Below the pieces are notes generated by a model, which saw only the letters and a program-made list of their open reading frames with translations, did not search any database and was not told the DNA's origin. The position numbers were made by a program, and so were the translations under genes. This document shows, piece after piece, positions 43,454 through 51,988 of a stretch of DNA of 64,000 bases. The stretch covers positions 124,001 through 188,000 of the forward strand of contig NZ_SSBJ01000003.1 in assembly GCF_004795055.1 (NCBI RefSeq), read 5' to 3'. The first letter of the stretch is position 1; each line of letters starts with the position of its first letter. The stretch comes from Streptomyces sp. A1136 (lineage in GTDB: Bacteria; Actinomycetota; Actinomycetes; Streptomycetales; Streptomycetaceae).

Positions 43454-43879
43454 TCAGGCCCGTTCCCCGGTCGGCACGCACAGCACCGGTACCGACGACA
43501 GGTGCAGCAACTTGTGCGGCGTCGAGCCGAGGAGGGCGCCGCGGAGGGGGCCCTCGCCCCAGGTGCCGACGATGATGACCCGCGCCCCGTGACGGTCGGC
43601 GGCCTCCAGGAGGGCTTGGGCGGGCTTCTCGTCGACCACTTCGACCGTCGAGGGGACGCCCGCCTCGTCCGCGGCCGCCACGGCGCGGGCGAGGGCGCCG
43701 CGCCCGGCCTGCCGGACGGCTTCGCGGTGGGCGCGGTACTCCTCTCCGGCGCCGCCCGGCGCCGCCGCGCCGAAGACGAGGACGAGGGGCTCGCCGAAGG
43801 CGGCGGCGACCTCCAGGGCTACCCGCAGGGCCCGTTCCGCGCCGGGCGACTCGTCGTATCCCAGGACCACGGACGACAT
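43454..43879 (-). CDS. Universal stress protein (UspA family)
   Basis: 141 aa. Starts MSSVVLGYDESPGAERALR and ends with the ATP-binding GTWGEGPLRGALLGSTPHKL pattern (GxxGx9GS) of the ATP-binding Usp class. It lies 19 bp after the APC permease gene and is probably co-transcribed, an arrangement common for Usp-regulated transporters. Confidence 0.92.
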   Translation of the reverse strand: MSSVVLGYDESPGAERALRVALEVAAAFGEPLVLVFGAAAPGGAGEEYRAHREAVRQAGRGALARAVAAADEAGVPSTVEVVDEKPAQALLEAADRHGARVIIVGTWGEGPLRGALLGSTPHKLLHLSSVPVLCVPTGERA

Positions 43880-43898
43880 CGTGTACTCCTCCCTTGCC

Positions 43899-45458
43899 TC
43901 ACACCGGGCTCTCGGGTCTGGGTCGGTGCCGGCCCGGGACGAGCGCCGGGTCGGCCACCCCGCGCCGTTCCTGCCAGAACCGCCCGTCCTTGATCCGCCA
44001 GAAGCACATGACCAGCACCCCGACGACGGCGATGCCGATCCCGATGAGCAGCGGCGGGCTGATGCCCAGCCAGGAGACGCCCCCGGCCGAGGTCCGCGGG
44101 TCCGACATGTCGTGGACGGACTCGACGAGCAACCAGATCAGCAGTCCCGCGCCGACCACGGGCCCGAGCCCGATCAGCAGGAGGTTGTGGAGGTTCTCCA
44201 GCAGATGGCGCCGGTAGTAGACGGCGCAGGCGAGCCCGGTCAGCGCGTAGTAGAAGGCGATCAGCAGCGAGAGCGCGGTCAGCGAGTCGAGGAGCGCGTT
44301 CTCGCTGATCTGGTTGACCACGAGGTACCAGCCGATGGCGATCCCGGCCACCCACCAGGTGCTCACGTCCGGGGTCCGGAACCGGGGGGAGACGCGCGCC
44401 AGTGACGGCGGCAGCGCGTGCCGGCGGGCCATCGACAGGGCGGTGCGGGAGGCGGGGATGATCGTGGTCTGGGTGGAGGCGAGGGCGGAGGTGCAGACCG
44501 CGAGGAGCACCATCCAGTCCCAACCGCCCATCACCTCGTGGGCCAGCACGCCGAAGACCGCTTCCTCCTGGCCCGCGTTCCGGGTCAGGAACCCGGTCCC
44601 GGCGTACGCGACGACGGCGTACCCGACCGACAGGTACGTCACCAGCAGCACGACGGTCGACCAGATGCCCGCCTTGCCGGGCGCGGTGGCGGAGTCCTCG
44701 ACCTCCTCGGTCAGGTTGACGGCGGACTCCCAGCCCCAGTAGATGAACACCCCGAGCAGCAGTCCGCCGGTGAGCGCCGCGCCACCCGCCCCGAAGGGGT
44801 TGAGCCACTCGACGGACGGCTCGATCGCGTCGAGGCTGCTGGTGCCGGCGTAGACGCGGTAGAGGGCGACCACGGCGAAGACGAGGAGGAAGAACACCTG
44901 GGCCAGGATCAGCACGTCCTGGACGCGGGCGGACATCTCCGTGCCGATGACGCAGACGGCGGTCATGATCAGGATGACGACGACGGCGAGCGTCTGGCGG
45001 ACGGCCTCGTTCGCGGCCGCCCCGTCCAGGCCGGCGGCGAGCAGCCCGAAGCGCACCGCGACGTCGGCGAGCGAGCCGACGACCAGCACGCCGGTCATGG
45101 TGATCGCCCAACCTCCGAACCAGCCCGCCCAGGGGCCCATCGCCCGCGTCACCCAGGAGAAGGTGGTCCCGCAGTCCTGGTCGACCTTGTTGAGGTAGTA
45201 GAAGGCGGCGGCGATCAGCAGCATCGGTACGAACGACGCCAGCATGACGCCCGGCGCGTAGATGCCCGCCACCGCGACGATCGGGCCGATGACGGCGGCC
45301 AGCGAGTAGGCGGGCGAGGTGGAGTTCAGGCCGATGACGAGCGCGTCGAGGAAACCGATGGCGTCGGCCTTCAGCCCCGCCTCGGCCTCCGCGGAGCGCT
45401 CGTCGCCACCGCCGCCGCCCTCCTGGTGACCGCCGCCGCCCCTACCGTCCTGCGCCAT
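43899..45458 (-). CDS. APC superfamily amino acid permease
   Basis: 519 aa from ATG 45456-45458; no clear ribosome site, and GTG 45476 is an alternative. A Gly/Glu-rich N-tail (~25) precedes about 12-14 helices. The substrate-site segment is IGLNSTSPAYSLAAVIGPIV, with conserved IYWGWESAVNLTEEVEDS and QTTIIPASRTALSMARR. Resembles the amino acid/polyamine permease branch. Transcribed with the UspA gene. Confidence 0.88.
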   Translation of the reverse strand: MAQDGRGGGGHQEGGGGGDERSAEAEAGLKADAIGFLDALVIGLNSTSPAYSLAAVIGPIVAVAGIYAPGVMLASFVPMLLIAAAFYYLNKVDQDCGTTFSWVTRAMGPWAGWFGGWAITMTGVLVVGSLADVAVRFGLLAAGLDGAAANEAVRQTLAVVVILIMTAVCVIGTEMSARVQDVLILAQVFFLLVFAVVALYRVYAGTSSLDAIEPSVEWLNPFGAGGAALTGGLLLGVFIYWGWESAVNLTEEVEDSATAPGKAGIWSTVVLLVTYLSVGYAVVAYAGTGFLTRNAGQEEAVFGVLAHEVMGGWDWMVLLAVCTSALASTQTTIIPASRTALSMARRHALPPSLARVSPRFRTPDVSTWWVAGIAIGWYLVVNQISENALLDSLTALSLLIAFYYALTGLACAVYYRRHLLENLHNLLLIGLGPVVGAGLLIWLLVESVHDMSDPRTSAGGVSWLGISPPLLIGIGIAVVGVLVMCFWRIKDGRFWQERRGVADPALVPGRHRPRPESPV

Positions 45459-45550
45459 ATACGCATGCTCGGGCACGCGGCGACGGTGCGCGAGGCGGCT
45501 CCGCGCCCCGGGCGGCCGGCGGCCCGACGGGGAAGTCGCCGCCCGGAGCC

Positions 45551-46144
45551 TCAGGGGCGGGTGTTCCAGCCGGCGACCACCGGCAGGCCGTGTTCCGTGG
45601 ACAGCACGCCGACCGTGCCGGTACGCAGCAGGAACAACCGTCCGTCCCGGGGAGACAGGCCGAGGTAGCGCGCCGTCAGGACGCGCAGGAAGTGGCCGTG
45701 GGCCACCACGACGGCGTCGCCGCGGTCCTCGCGGAGGACCTTGTCGACGCGGGCCAGCGCGCGGTCGGCGCGGGCGCCGACCTGTTCGGCGTCCTCCCCG
45801 GGGTGCTCCGCGTCGCCCGGCGGGACCCCGTCGGTCCACAGCGACCAGTCGGGCCGGGTCCGCCGGATCTCGGCCGTGGTGATGCCCTCGTAGCCGCCGT
45901 AGTCCCATTCGTGGAGGTCGGGGTCGCTGACCCCGCCGGAGAGACCGGCGAGTTCCGCGGTGGCGACCGCCCGGCGCAGCGGGCTGGTCAACACCAGCGC
46001 GGGGTCGCGGTCGCGGAAGAACGGGGCGAGGGAGATGGCCTCCTCGACGCCGCGCGCGGTCAGCGGCACGTCGGTGAGGCCGGTGTGCCGCCCGGTGGCG
46101 CTCCAAGCCGTCTCACCGTGTCTCACCAGCAACAAGTCGCTCAT
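45551..46144 (-). CDS. Histidine phosphatase family protein
   Basis: 197 aa. Catalytic LLLVRHGETAWSATGRHTG (RHG motif), a second Arg in LTSPLRRAVATAEL, and VVVAHGHFLRVL with the second His. Related to phosphoglycerate-mutase/acid phosphatase SixA-PhoE types; substrate unknown. Divergent from the sigma-factor gene across 127 bp. Confidence 0.92.
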   Translation of the reverse strand: MSDLLLVRHGETAWSATGRHTGLTDVPLTARGVEEAISLAPFFRDRDPALVLTSPLRRAVATAELAGLSGGVSDPDLHEWDYGGYEGITTAEIRRTRPDWSLWTDGVPPGDAEHPGEDAEQVGARADRALARVDKVLREDRGDAVVVAHGHFLRVLTARYLGLSPRDGRLFLLRTGTVGVLSTEHGLPVVAGWNTRP

Positions 46145-46271
46145 CCTTGGACCCTAGACGGTCCGCCCCGCCGATGGGGTGACCGCAGCGTGTCATGTAC
46201 GCCACGGGAAGCATTTCGATGCGGAAACGGTGCGAGTTGGCCCCGTCGCTGCCGCTCGTCACGCTCGTCCC

Positions 46272-46886
46272 ATGGACGACGTGATCCACGAGGAGTTGCG
46301 GACGGAGGTCCCGCCGAGCGGCGGCCCGACCCGGGAAGCACACATGGCGGCGGGGTTCGCCGAGGGTGACGAGCGCTCCATGGAAGCGGCCTACCGGCAC
46401 TGGCGGCCGCTCGTGCACTCCCTCGCCCGCCGCGCCCTCGGCGACGAACGCGAGGCGGAGGACGTGACCCAGCAGGTGTTCCTCGCCGCCTGGCGCGGCC
46501 GACGCCACTACCGCCCCGGACCCGGGGGGCTCGGGGCCTGGCTCACCGGCATCACCCGACACAAGGTGGCGGACGCGTTGGAGGCCCGGACCCGGCGGAC
46601 CCGCGTCGCCGAGGCCGCCGCGCACGCCCTCCACGAACGCACCCGGTCCCCCGCCGCCCACGCGCCGCCGGAGCCCGACCGGGCGCTCGACCGGGTGCTG
46701 GTCCTCGGCGAACTGGCCCGGCTTCCGGCGGCCCAGCAGCGCGTGCTGTGGCTGGCGTTCTACGGGGACCTGACCCAGTCCCAGATCGCCGCCCGCACGG
46801 GGCTGCCGTTGGGAACCGTCAAGAGCCACATGCGTCGGGCGTTGCGGGTCCTGCGGCAGTCGCTCGGGGAGCCGGCGCCGACGTGA
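46272..46886 (+). CDS. ECF-type RNA polymerase sigma factor (LitS-like by context)
   Basis: 204 aa from ATG 46272. Region 2 spans ~35-100 (YRHWRPLVHSLARRALGDER, DVTQQVFLAAWRGRRHY, WLTGITRHKVADALEARTR). Region 4 is ~145-200 (LPAAQQRVLWLAFYGDLTQS, RTGLPLGTVKSHMRRALRVL). No adjacent anti-sigma gene. Its last 68 nt overlap the end of the convergent MerR gene. With MerR-B12, photolyase and SDR genes beside it, this matches the layout of light-induced lit loci, where an ECF sigma drives photoprotective genes. Confidence 0.88.
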   Translation: MDDVIHEELRTEVPPSGGPTREAHMAAGFAEGDERSMEAAYRHWRPLVHSLARRALGDEREAEDVTQQVFLAAWRGRRHYRPGPGGLGAWLTGITRHKVADALEARTRRTRVAEAAAHALHERTRSPAAHAPPEPDRALDRVLVLGELARLPAAQQRVLWLAFYGDLTQSQIAARTGLPLGTVKSHMRRALRVLRQSLGEPAPT

Positions 46887-47901
46887 TCCGCTCGATGACG
46901 ACGAGACCCGAGCGCAGGCCGAAGAGCCGCTCGACGCGCGGTCCCGACACGCCCGGACCCCAGCCGGGCCCGGCCGCCAGCAGCACCGAGTGCCCGCGGG
47001 CACCGTGCGGCCCCCACTCGATGCCCGCGACGGCGCGGGCCAGGGCGTGGTCGGCGGTCGCGGTCGACTGCGCCCACAGGACGACGGCTCGGGGACCCGT
47101 ACGACGCACCGCCTCCCGCAGCGCCTCGGCGGGCAGGGCCGGGCCGAACATCAGGACCGGCAGACCCCGCTCGCCGAGGGCGGCGGCCAGCGCCTCCACG
47201 GCCAGGCTGTGTTGCTCCAGCGGGGCGCAGGCCAGGAGCACGGGGGGCACCTCGTACCGCCGGGGCGCGGGCCGCATGCGGCGCAGGGCGCCCGAGACGT
47301 GCCAGGACAGCAGGTGTTCCACCTCGACGTAACGTTCGCCCGCCGAGGCCCATTTGCGGCCCACGGCGTGCAGGGTCGGCGCGATGACCTCCTCCCACGC
47401 CACGACCGGGCCCAGTTCCGCCAGCGCGGTGTCCAGGAGGTGCTCCACCGCCGGCGCGTCCAGTCGTACGGCGGCCCGTGCGAGCCCCCTGCATTCCGCC
47501 CGCACCTCCCCGAGCGGAAGGGCGGCGGACCCGCCCGGCGTCACGGTCGCCGGGCGGGCCTCCCCGGAGCCGCCGGCGGCTGCGTCGAGCGCGGCCCTGG
47601 CCGCCTCGGACGGGGGCACGCCCTGCGCGGTGAGCCGGCACATCAGCTCCAGGCGGCCGATGTCGGCGGGGGTCCAGCGGCGGTGCCGGCCGTCCTCGCG
47701 GCGGGCCGGGCCGATGGCGTAACGGCGCTCCCAGGACCGCAGCGTGGTCGGCGAGACCCCGAGGCGGCGGGCGACGGCGCCGGTGCTCAGCGCGGCGGCG
47801 GGCAGCGACGTCGGGCCCTGCGGCCGTCCGGAGGCGTCGGACGGGGCGGGGACGTCGGACGGGGCGGGAGCGTCGGGCTGGGCGGGCGGCACGGGGTCCA
47901 C
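46819..47901 (-). CDS. MerR family regulator with cobalamin-binding-type C-terminus (LitR/CarH-like)
   Basis: 360 aa, GTG start. After a Pro/Ala-rich ~38-residue leader comes a MerR helix-turn-helix (STGAVARRLGVSPTTLRSWE, RRYAIGPARREDGRHRR). A CarH-like four-helix segment carries KWASAGERYVEVEHLLSWHV (Trp and EH pair, with one extra residue between), then a Rossmann domain with LEQHSLAVEALAAAL, its His placed like the lower cobalt ligand. It may repress the photolyase operon in the dark through adenosylcobalamin. Last gene of the SDR-photolyase-MerR operon. Confidence 0.87.
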   Translation of the reverse strand: MDPVPPAQPDAPAPSDVPAPSDASGRPQGPTSLPAAALSTGAVARRLGVSPTTLRSWERRYAIGPARREDGRHRRWTPADIGRLELMCRLTAQGVPPSEAARAALDAAAGGSGEARPATVTPGGSAALPLGEVRAECRGLARAAVRLDAPAVEHLLDTALAELGPVVAWEEVIAPTLHAVGRKWASAGERYVEVEHLLSWHVSGALRRMRPAPRRYEVPPVLLACAPLEQHSLAVEALAAALGERGLPVLMFGPALPAEALREAVRRTGPRAVVLWAQSTATADHALARAVAGIEWGPHGARGHSVLLAAGPGWGPGVSGPRVERLFGLRSGLVVIERITSAPAPRATAAGPATPDACGS

Positions 47902-47937
47902 CCGCTCACGATAGGACGCGGCGGAGCCGGGAGCCGC

Positions 47938-49311
47938 TCACTCGATCCCCCGCCCCCGCCGGAAACGGGCGAGCCCGTCGGCCAGCTCCACCACCGGCTC
48001 GGGGTAGTCGAACCGGGCGCGCTCCGCCGCCGGCAGTCGCCACGGTTCGTGCACGCGCGGCGCGGGCAGCCCGGCCAGTTCGGGTACCCAACGGTGTACG
48101 TACGCCCCTTCGGGGTCGTAGCGCAGGCCCTGACGGACCGGGTTCAGGACGCGGCCCGGCCGGGTGTCGGTGCCCGTGCCGGCCACCCACTGCCAGTTCA
48201 TCTGGTTGTTGGCGAGGTCCCCGTCCACCAGGAGGTCCAGGAAGTGGCGGGCACCGATCCGCCAGTCCACGTAGAGGGTCTTGGCGAGGAAACTCGCGGC
48301 CAGCAGCCGGCCCCGGTTGTGCATCCAACCCTCGTGGCGCAACTGGCGCATGGCCGCGTCGACGACGGGGTAGCCCGTGCGGCCCTCCTTCCAGGCCCGG
48401 ATCTCCTCGTGCGCGTCGGTGTCGGTGCGCCAGCGGTCGTGGCGGGCGCGGTAGTCGAGGCGGGCCGCGTCGGGGCGGGCGGCGAGCACCTGGTGGTGGA
48501 AATCGCGCCAGCACAGCTGACGGACGAACGCCTCGGCGCCGGGACCCGTGACCGCCCGGGCGCGGAGGACGGCCTCGGCGGCCGAGACGGTGCCGAAGTG
48601 CAGGTGGGGGGAGAGTCGGGAGGTGGCGTCGCCGGCCAAGTCGTCATGGGCGTCGTGGTAGCCGTCGACGCCCGTACGAAGCCACGCGGCCAGCAGCCGG
48701 CGCCCCTCGCGCTCGCCGCCGCGCGCCAGGCCCGGGGAGGTCCCGGTGACGGCGGCGCGCTCGGGCACCGGGTCGGACCGCAGGGAGCCGGGGACCCGGA
48801 GCGCGCGGGGGGCGGACGTGACGGCGCGCGGGGGCAGTTCCGTCCAGCGGCGCAGGTAGGGCGTGAAGACGGAGAAGTGGTCCGAGGCGGCGGGGCGCAG
48901 GGCTCCCGGGGTCACCGCGGTCACCACCATGTCGTGCACGTACAGCCGCCTGCCCTCCGCTTCCAGGGCGGCGCGCAACCGCTCCTCGCGGGCGTGCGCG
49001 TACGCGCTCACCCCGGCCGCCATGTGCACCTCGTCGGCGTCCGACTCCTTCACCAGCGCCAGCACTTCCTCGACGGCGTCCCCGCAGCGGATCACCAGGC
49101 GGCCGCCGCGCTCGCGCAGGGCGTCGTCCAGCGCGGCGAGGCAGTCGGCGAGGAAGGCCCGCCGGTTGGGCGCGCCGAACCCGGATTCCTCGATGGCCCG
49201 GTCCCGGACGAAGAGCGGAACCACCTGGTCGCAGGAGGACAGCGCGGCGCGCAGCGGCGGATGGTCGTGCACGCGCAGGTCGGAGGTGTACAGGACCACC
49301 GCGACGTTCAT
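47938..49311 (-). CDS. phr: Deoxyribodipyrimidine photo-lyase (cryptochrome/photolyase family)
   Basis: 457 aa. The N-terminal antenna domain (MNVAVVLYTSDLRVHDHPPL) is followed by the FAD-binding helical domain: RLSPHLHFGTVSAAEAVLRA, QLCWRDFHHQVLAARP, WKEGRTGYPVVDAAMRQL, WMHNRGRLLAASFLAK and LANNQMNWQWVAGTGTD, the class I CPD photolyase pattern. It repairs UV pyrimidine dimers using blue light. It lies 16 bp after the SDR gene and 36 bp before the MerR gene, in one operon. Confidence 0.95.
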   Translation of the reverse strand: MNVAVVLYTSDLRVHDHPPLRAALSSCDQVVPLFVRDRAIEESGFGAPNRRAFLADCLAALDDALRERGGRLVIRCGDAVEEVLALVKESDADEVHMAAGVSAYAHAREERLRAALEAEGRRLYVHDMVVTAVTPGALRPAASDHFSVFTPYLRRWTELPPRAVTSAPRALRVPGSLRSDPVPERAAVTGTSPGLARGGEREGRRLLAAWLRTGVDGYHDAHDDLAGDATSRLSPHLHFGTVSAAEAVLRARAVTGPGAEAFVRQLCWRDFHHQVLAARPDAARLDYRARHDRWRTDTDAHEEIRAWKEGRTGYPVVDAAMRQLRHEGWMHNRGRLLAASFLAKTLYVDWRIGARHFLDLLVDGDLANNQMNWQWVAGTGTDTRPGRVLNPVRQGLRYDPEGAYVHRWVPELAGLPAPRVHEPWRLPAAERARFDYPEPVVELADGLARFRRGRGIE

Positions 49312-49327
49312 GGGCTCTCGCTCCGGG

Positions 49328-50896
49328 TCAGGGCTGTGGGGTACTGCTTGCGCCGGGTACTTCGGCGGCGGTCGCCGGAACGGATGCGCTCGACGGGCCT
49401 TCGCCGCCCAGCCGTTCGGCGGCCTTGGCGATGTTGCGCGCCATCCCGCCGAACACCACGGCGTGGAACGGGGAGACGCTCCACCAGTACATGTGGCCGA
49501 GCAGCCCGCGCGGGTGGAACAGGGCGCGCTGGCGGAAGCGGGAGCGTCGGCGGTCCCCCGGATCGGGGTCGGCGCGCAGTTCCAGCCAGGCCAGGCCGGG
49601 CAGTCGCATCTCGGCGCGCAGCCGCAGCAGGGCCCCCGGCTCGATCTCCTCCACCCGCCAGAAGTCGAGGCTGTCGCCCACCCGGAGCCTGGCGGCGTCC
49701 CGGCGGCCGCGGCGGATGCCGACCCCGCCGACGAGTCGGTCGAGCCAGCCCCGTACCGCCCAGGCGAGCGGGAAGGAGTACCAGCCGTTGTCCCCGCCGA
49801 TGCCCTCGATCACCCGCCACAGCGCGGCGGGCGACGCGTCGACCGACAGCTCCCGCCGGTCGGTGTAGAGGCTGCCGCCCGCCCAGTCGGGGTCGGTGGG
49901 CAGCGGGTCGCTGGGGGCGCCGGGGACGCCGGCGGAGGACCACCGGGTGGTCACCTTGGCCTCGCGCACCCGCTGAAGGGCCAGGTCCAGGGCCCGGTCG
50001 AAGGGGAGCGGGGCGCCGGGCGGGTCGGGGACGTAGGCGGCGATGTCGTGCTCGTGGCAGACCACCTCGTGCCGGAGGGACTCGGCGAGCGGGCGGGCCA
50101 GCGCCCTCGGGACGGGGGTGACGAGGCCGATCCAGTGGCTGGAGAGGCCGGGGGTGAGCATCGGGACCCGCATGATGAGCCGTTTGCGGAGCTTGGCGAC
50201 CTCCGCGTAGCGGCGCATCATCTCCTCGTAGGTGACCACGTCCGGGCCGCCGACGTCGAACGCCCGGTTGACCTCGGGCGGCATACCGGCGCTGCCGACG
50301 AGGTAGCGCAGCACGTCGCGTACGGCGATGGGCTGGCAGCGCGTGCCGACCCAGCTGGGGGTGACCATGACGGGCAGTCGCTCGGTGAGGTAGCGCAGCA
50401 TCTCGAAGGAGGCGGAGCCGGAGCCGATGATCACGGCGGCGCGCAGGACGGTGGCCGGGACGGCGGAGTCGAGGAAGATCTCCCCGACCTCGGCGCGGGA
50501 GCGCAGGTGCGGGGAGAGGTCCCGTAGCGGGATGCCCTCGGGGGTGAGGCCCCCGAGGTAGACGATGCGCCGGACGCCGGCCGCCCGGGCCTGCTCGGCG
50601 AAGACGAGCGCGGCCTCGCGGTCGCGGTCCTCGAAGCCGGAGCCGGAGTTGAGGGCGTGCACGAGGTAGTAGGCGACGTCGATGCCGCGCATCGCCGCCG
50701 CGACCGACGCGGGGTCGGTGACGTCGCCTCGCACCGCCTCGGCGCGCGCCGCCCAGGGGTGGTCGCGCAGTTTTTCCGGCGTCCGGGCGAGGCAGCGCAC
50801 CCGGTGTCCCGCGTCGAGGAGCGCCGGTACCAGTCGGCCGCCGATGTAGCCGCTGGCCCCGGTGACCAGGCAGTGGGTGGCCTCCGCGTCCTTCAT
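49328..50896 (-). CDS. SDR/NAD(P)-binding protein with C-terminal DUF2867 domain
   Basis: 522 aa from ATG 50894-50896 (GGGAG upstream). The N-terminal atypical SDR domain has LVTGASGYIGGRLVPALLDA and VAYYLVHALNSGSGFEDRDR. The C-terminal ~180 residues (GWYSFPLAWAVRGWLDRLVG, LLRLRAEMRLPGLAWLELRA, RGLLGHMYWWSVSPFHAVVF) match DUF2867. This two-domain protein is a regular member of actinobacterial photolyase/lit loci; its reaction is unknown. First gene of the operon with photolyase and MerR. Confidence 0.88.
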   Translation of the reverse strand: MKDAEATHCLVTGASGYIGGRLVPALLDAGHRVRCLARTPEKLRDHPWAARAEAVRGDVTDPASVAAAMRGIDVAYYLVHALNSGSGFEDRDREAALVFAEQARAAGVRRIVYLGGLTPEGIPLRDLSPHLRSRAEVGEIFLDSAVPATVLRAAVIIGSGSASFEMLRYLTERLPVMVTPSWVGTRCQPIAVRDVLRYLVGSAGMPPEVNRAFDVGGPDVVTYEEMMRRYAEVAKLRKRLIMRVPMLTPGLSSHWIGLVTPVPRALARPLAESLRHEVVCHEHDIAAYVPDPPGAPLPFDRALDLALQRVREAKVTTRWSSAGVPGAPSDPLPTDPDWAGGSLYTDRRELSVDASPAALWRVIEGIGGDNGWYSFPLAWAVRGWLDRLVGGVGIRRGRRDAARLRVGDSLDFWRVEEIEPGALLRLRAEMRLPGLAWLELRADPDPGDRRRSRFRQRALFHPRGLLGHMYWWSVSPFHAVVFGGMARNIAKAAERLGGEGPSSASVPATAAEVPGASSTPQP

Positions 50897-50940
50897 GGCG
50901 CTCCCGTCGTGGCTGTATCCGCTCTCGTGCCCCCGTTCAG

Positions 50941-51008
50941 GATTCCGCACGGGTTCCCGCTCGGCATTCCGTGGGATTCCGCGCGGGTCCCGTCGTGGTG
51001 GATTCCGC
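50941..51008. promoter_or_regulatory. Repeated GATTCCGC elements in a divergent promoter
   Basis: GATTCCGC occurs at 50941, 50975 and 51001, with CATTCCGT at 50966. The first two copies extend to GATTCCGC(A/G)CGGGT(T)CCCG. They lie 45-112 bp upstream of the SDR-photolyase operon and before the ruined FAD oxidoreductase. Read on the minus strand the core is GCGGAATC, similar to a GGAAT-type ECF -35 box. Binding sites for the MerR regulator or promoter elements of the sigma factor are both possible. Confidence 0.5.
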
Positions 51009-51148
51009 GTGCGAGGCCCGTACGGATGCGCCTGCGGCGGCGTCGCTCGGAGCGCGCCGTCGGTGCGGTCCGTGCCGGGGCCGCCCCCGGGCCCATCCGG
51101 GCCCCTTCCGCTCCGAGAGAACGAGGGAACGGCGGAAGGGGGAGCACG

Positions 51149-51383
51149 ATGGCGGAGCGAGGACGACCCCGGCGGCGTACGGCCGTCGTGGGCGGGGGTG
51201 TCTCGGGCCTGCCGGCGAGCACCCCGTGCCACGCCGGAGTCGGTGGCCGCCCGGCGGCTGCCGGCCGCCCTGTCGCGTCCGATGACGGCCTTCGCGGGGG
51301 CGTACCACGGGTGGGGGTTCCACGAGGACGGCTGCCGGTCGGGCGTGGAGGCGGCCGCCGTGCCGGGGGTCTCCTGGTGGGGG
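51149..51383 (+). pseudogene. FAD-dependent oxidoreductase reduced to its two ends
   Basis: A good ribosome site (GGAAGGGGGAG) and ATG 51149 start MAERGRPRRRTAVVGGGVSG, the FAD-binding N-terminus of a flavin amine-oxidase-like protein. Directly after, in another frame, comes its C-terminus: TPESVAARRLPAALSRP, then MTAFAGAYHGWGFHEDGCRS and GVEAAAVPGVSW. About 350 codons are missing between. The intact gene is normally divergent from the SDR-photolyase operon in lit-type loci, so the ruin marks its former place. Confidence 0.7.
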
Positions 51384-51462
51384 CGGCGGTACGGCGCCGA
51401 CGTCCCGGCCGCCGGGCGCGCGACGCCGTCGCGGCGCACCGGCCCGTTGGTACAGTCGCGAC

Positions 51463-51942
51463 ATGGCGGTGGACGAGCTCGACACCCGCATCCTGAGCCT
51501 GCTGATCAAGCAGCCGCGCACCAGCGTGCGCGAGTACGCCCGGCTGCTGGGCGTCGCGCGCGGCACCCTCCAGGCCCGGCTGGACCGGCTGGAGCGCACG
51601 GGGGTGATCACCGGGACGGGCCCGGTCCTCTCCCCCGCCGCGCTCGGCCACCCGGTGCTGGCCTTCGTCCACATCGAAGTCACCCAGGGGCACCTGGACG
51701 AGGTGGGCGACGCGCTCGCGGCGGTCCCCGAGATCATCGAGGCGTTCTCCATCACGGGCGGCGGGGACCTGCTGACCCGGGTCGCGGCCCGGGACAACGC
51801 CCATCTGGAGGACGTCATCCAGCGACTCATCCGGCTTCCCGGTGTCGTCCGCACCCGTACCGAGGTGGCCCTGCGCGAGCGGGTGCCGCACCGGTTGCTG
51901 CCGCTGGTCGAGGCGGTGGGAAGAGAAGCGCGCAAATCCTGA
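51463..51942 (+). CDS. Lrp/AsnC family transcriptional regulator
   Basis: 159 aa from ATG 51463. TACAGT (51451-51456) lies 6 nt upstream, suggesting a leaderless transcript. N-terminal HTH (LDTRILSLLIKQPRTSVREY, VARGTLQARLDRLERTGVIT) and RAM ligand domain (VLAFVHIEVTQGHLDEVGDA, FSITGGGDLLTRVAARDNAH). An amino acid or related metabolite is the probable effector. Target unknown. Confidence 0.92.
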   Translation: MAVDELDTRILSLLIKQPRTSVREYARLLGVARGTLQARLDRLERTGVITGTGPVLSPAALGHPVLAFVHIEVTQGHLDEVGDALAAVPEIIEAFSITGGGDLLTRVAARDNAHLEDVIQRLIRLPGVVRTRTEVALRERVPHRLLPLVEAVGREARKS

Positions 51943-51988
51943 CAAGATGGTCGTGACACGTATACGACCGGCAGGACGGGCACAACGG

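Noticed and set aside
46990..50121. A 1043-codon open frame opposite the MerR-photolyase-SDR operon
   Set aside because: Antisense to three well-supported genes, no ribosome site, low-complexity product.
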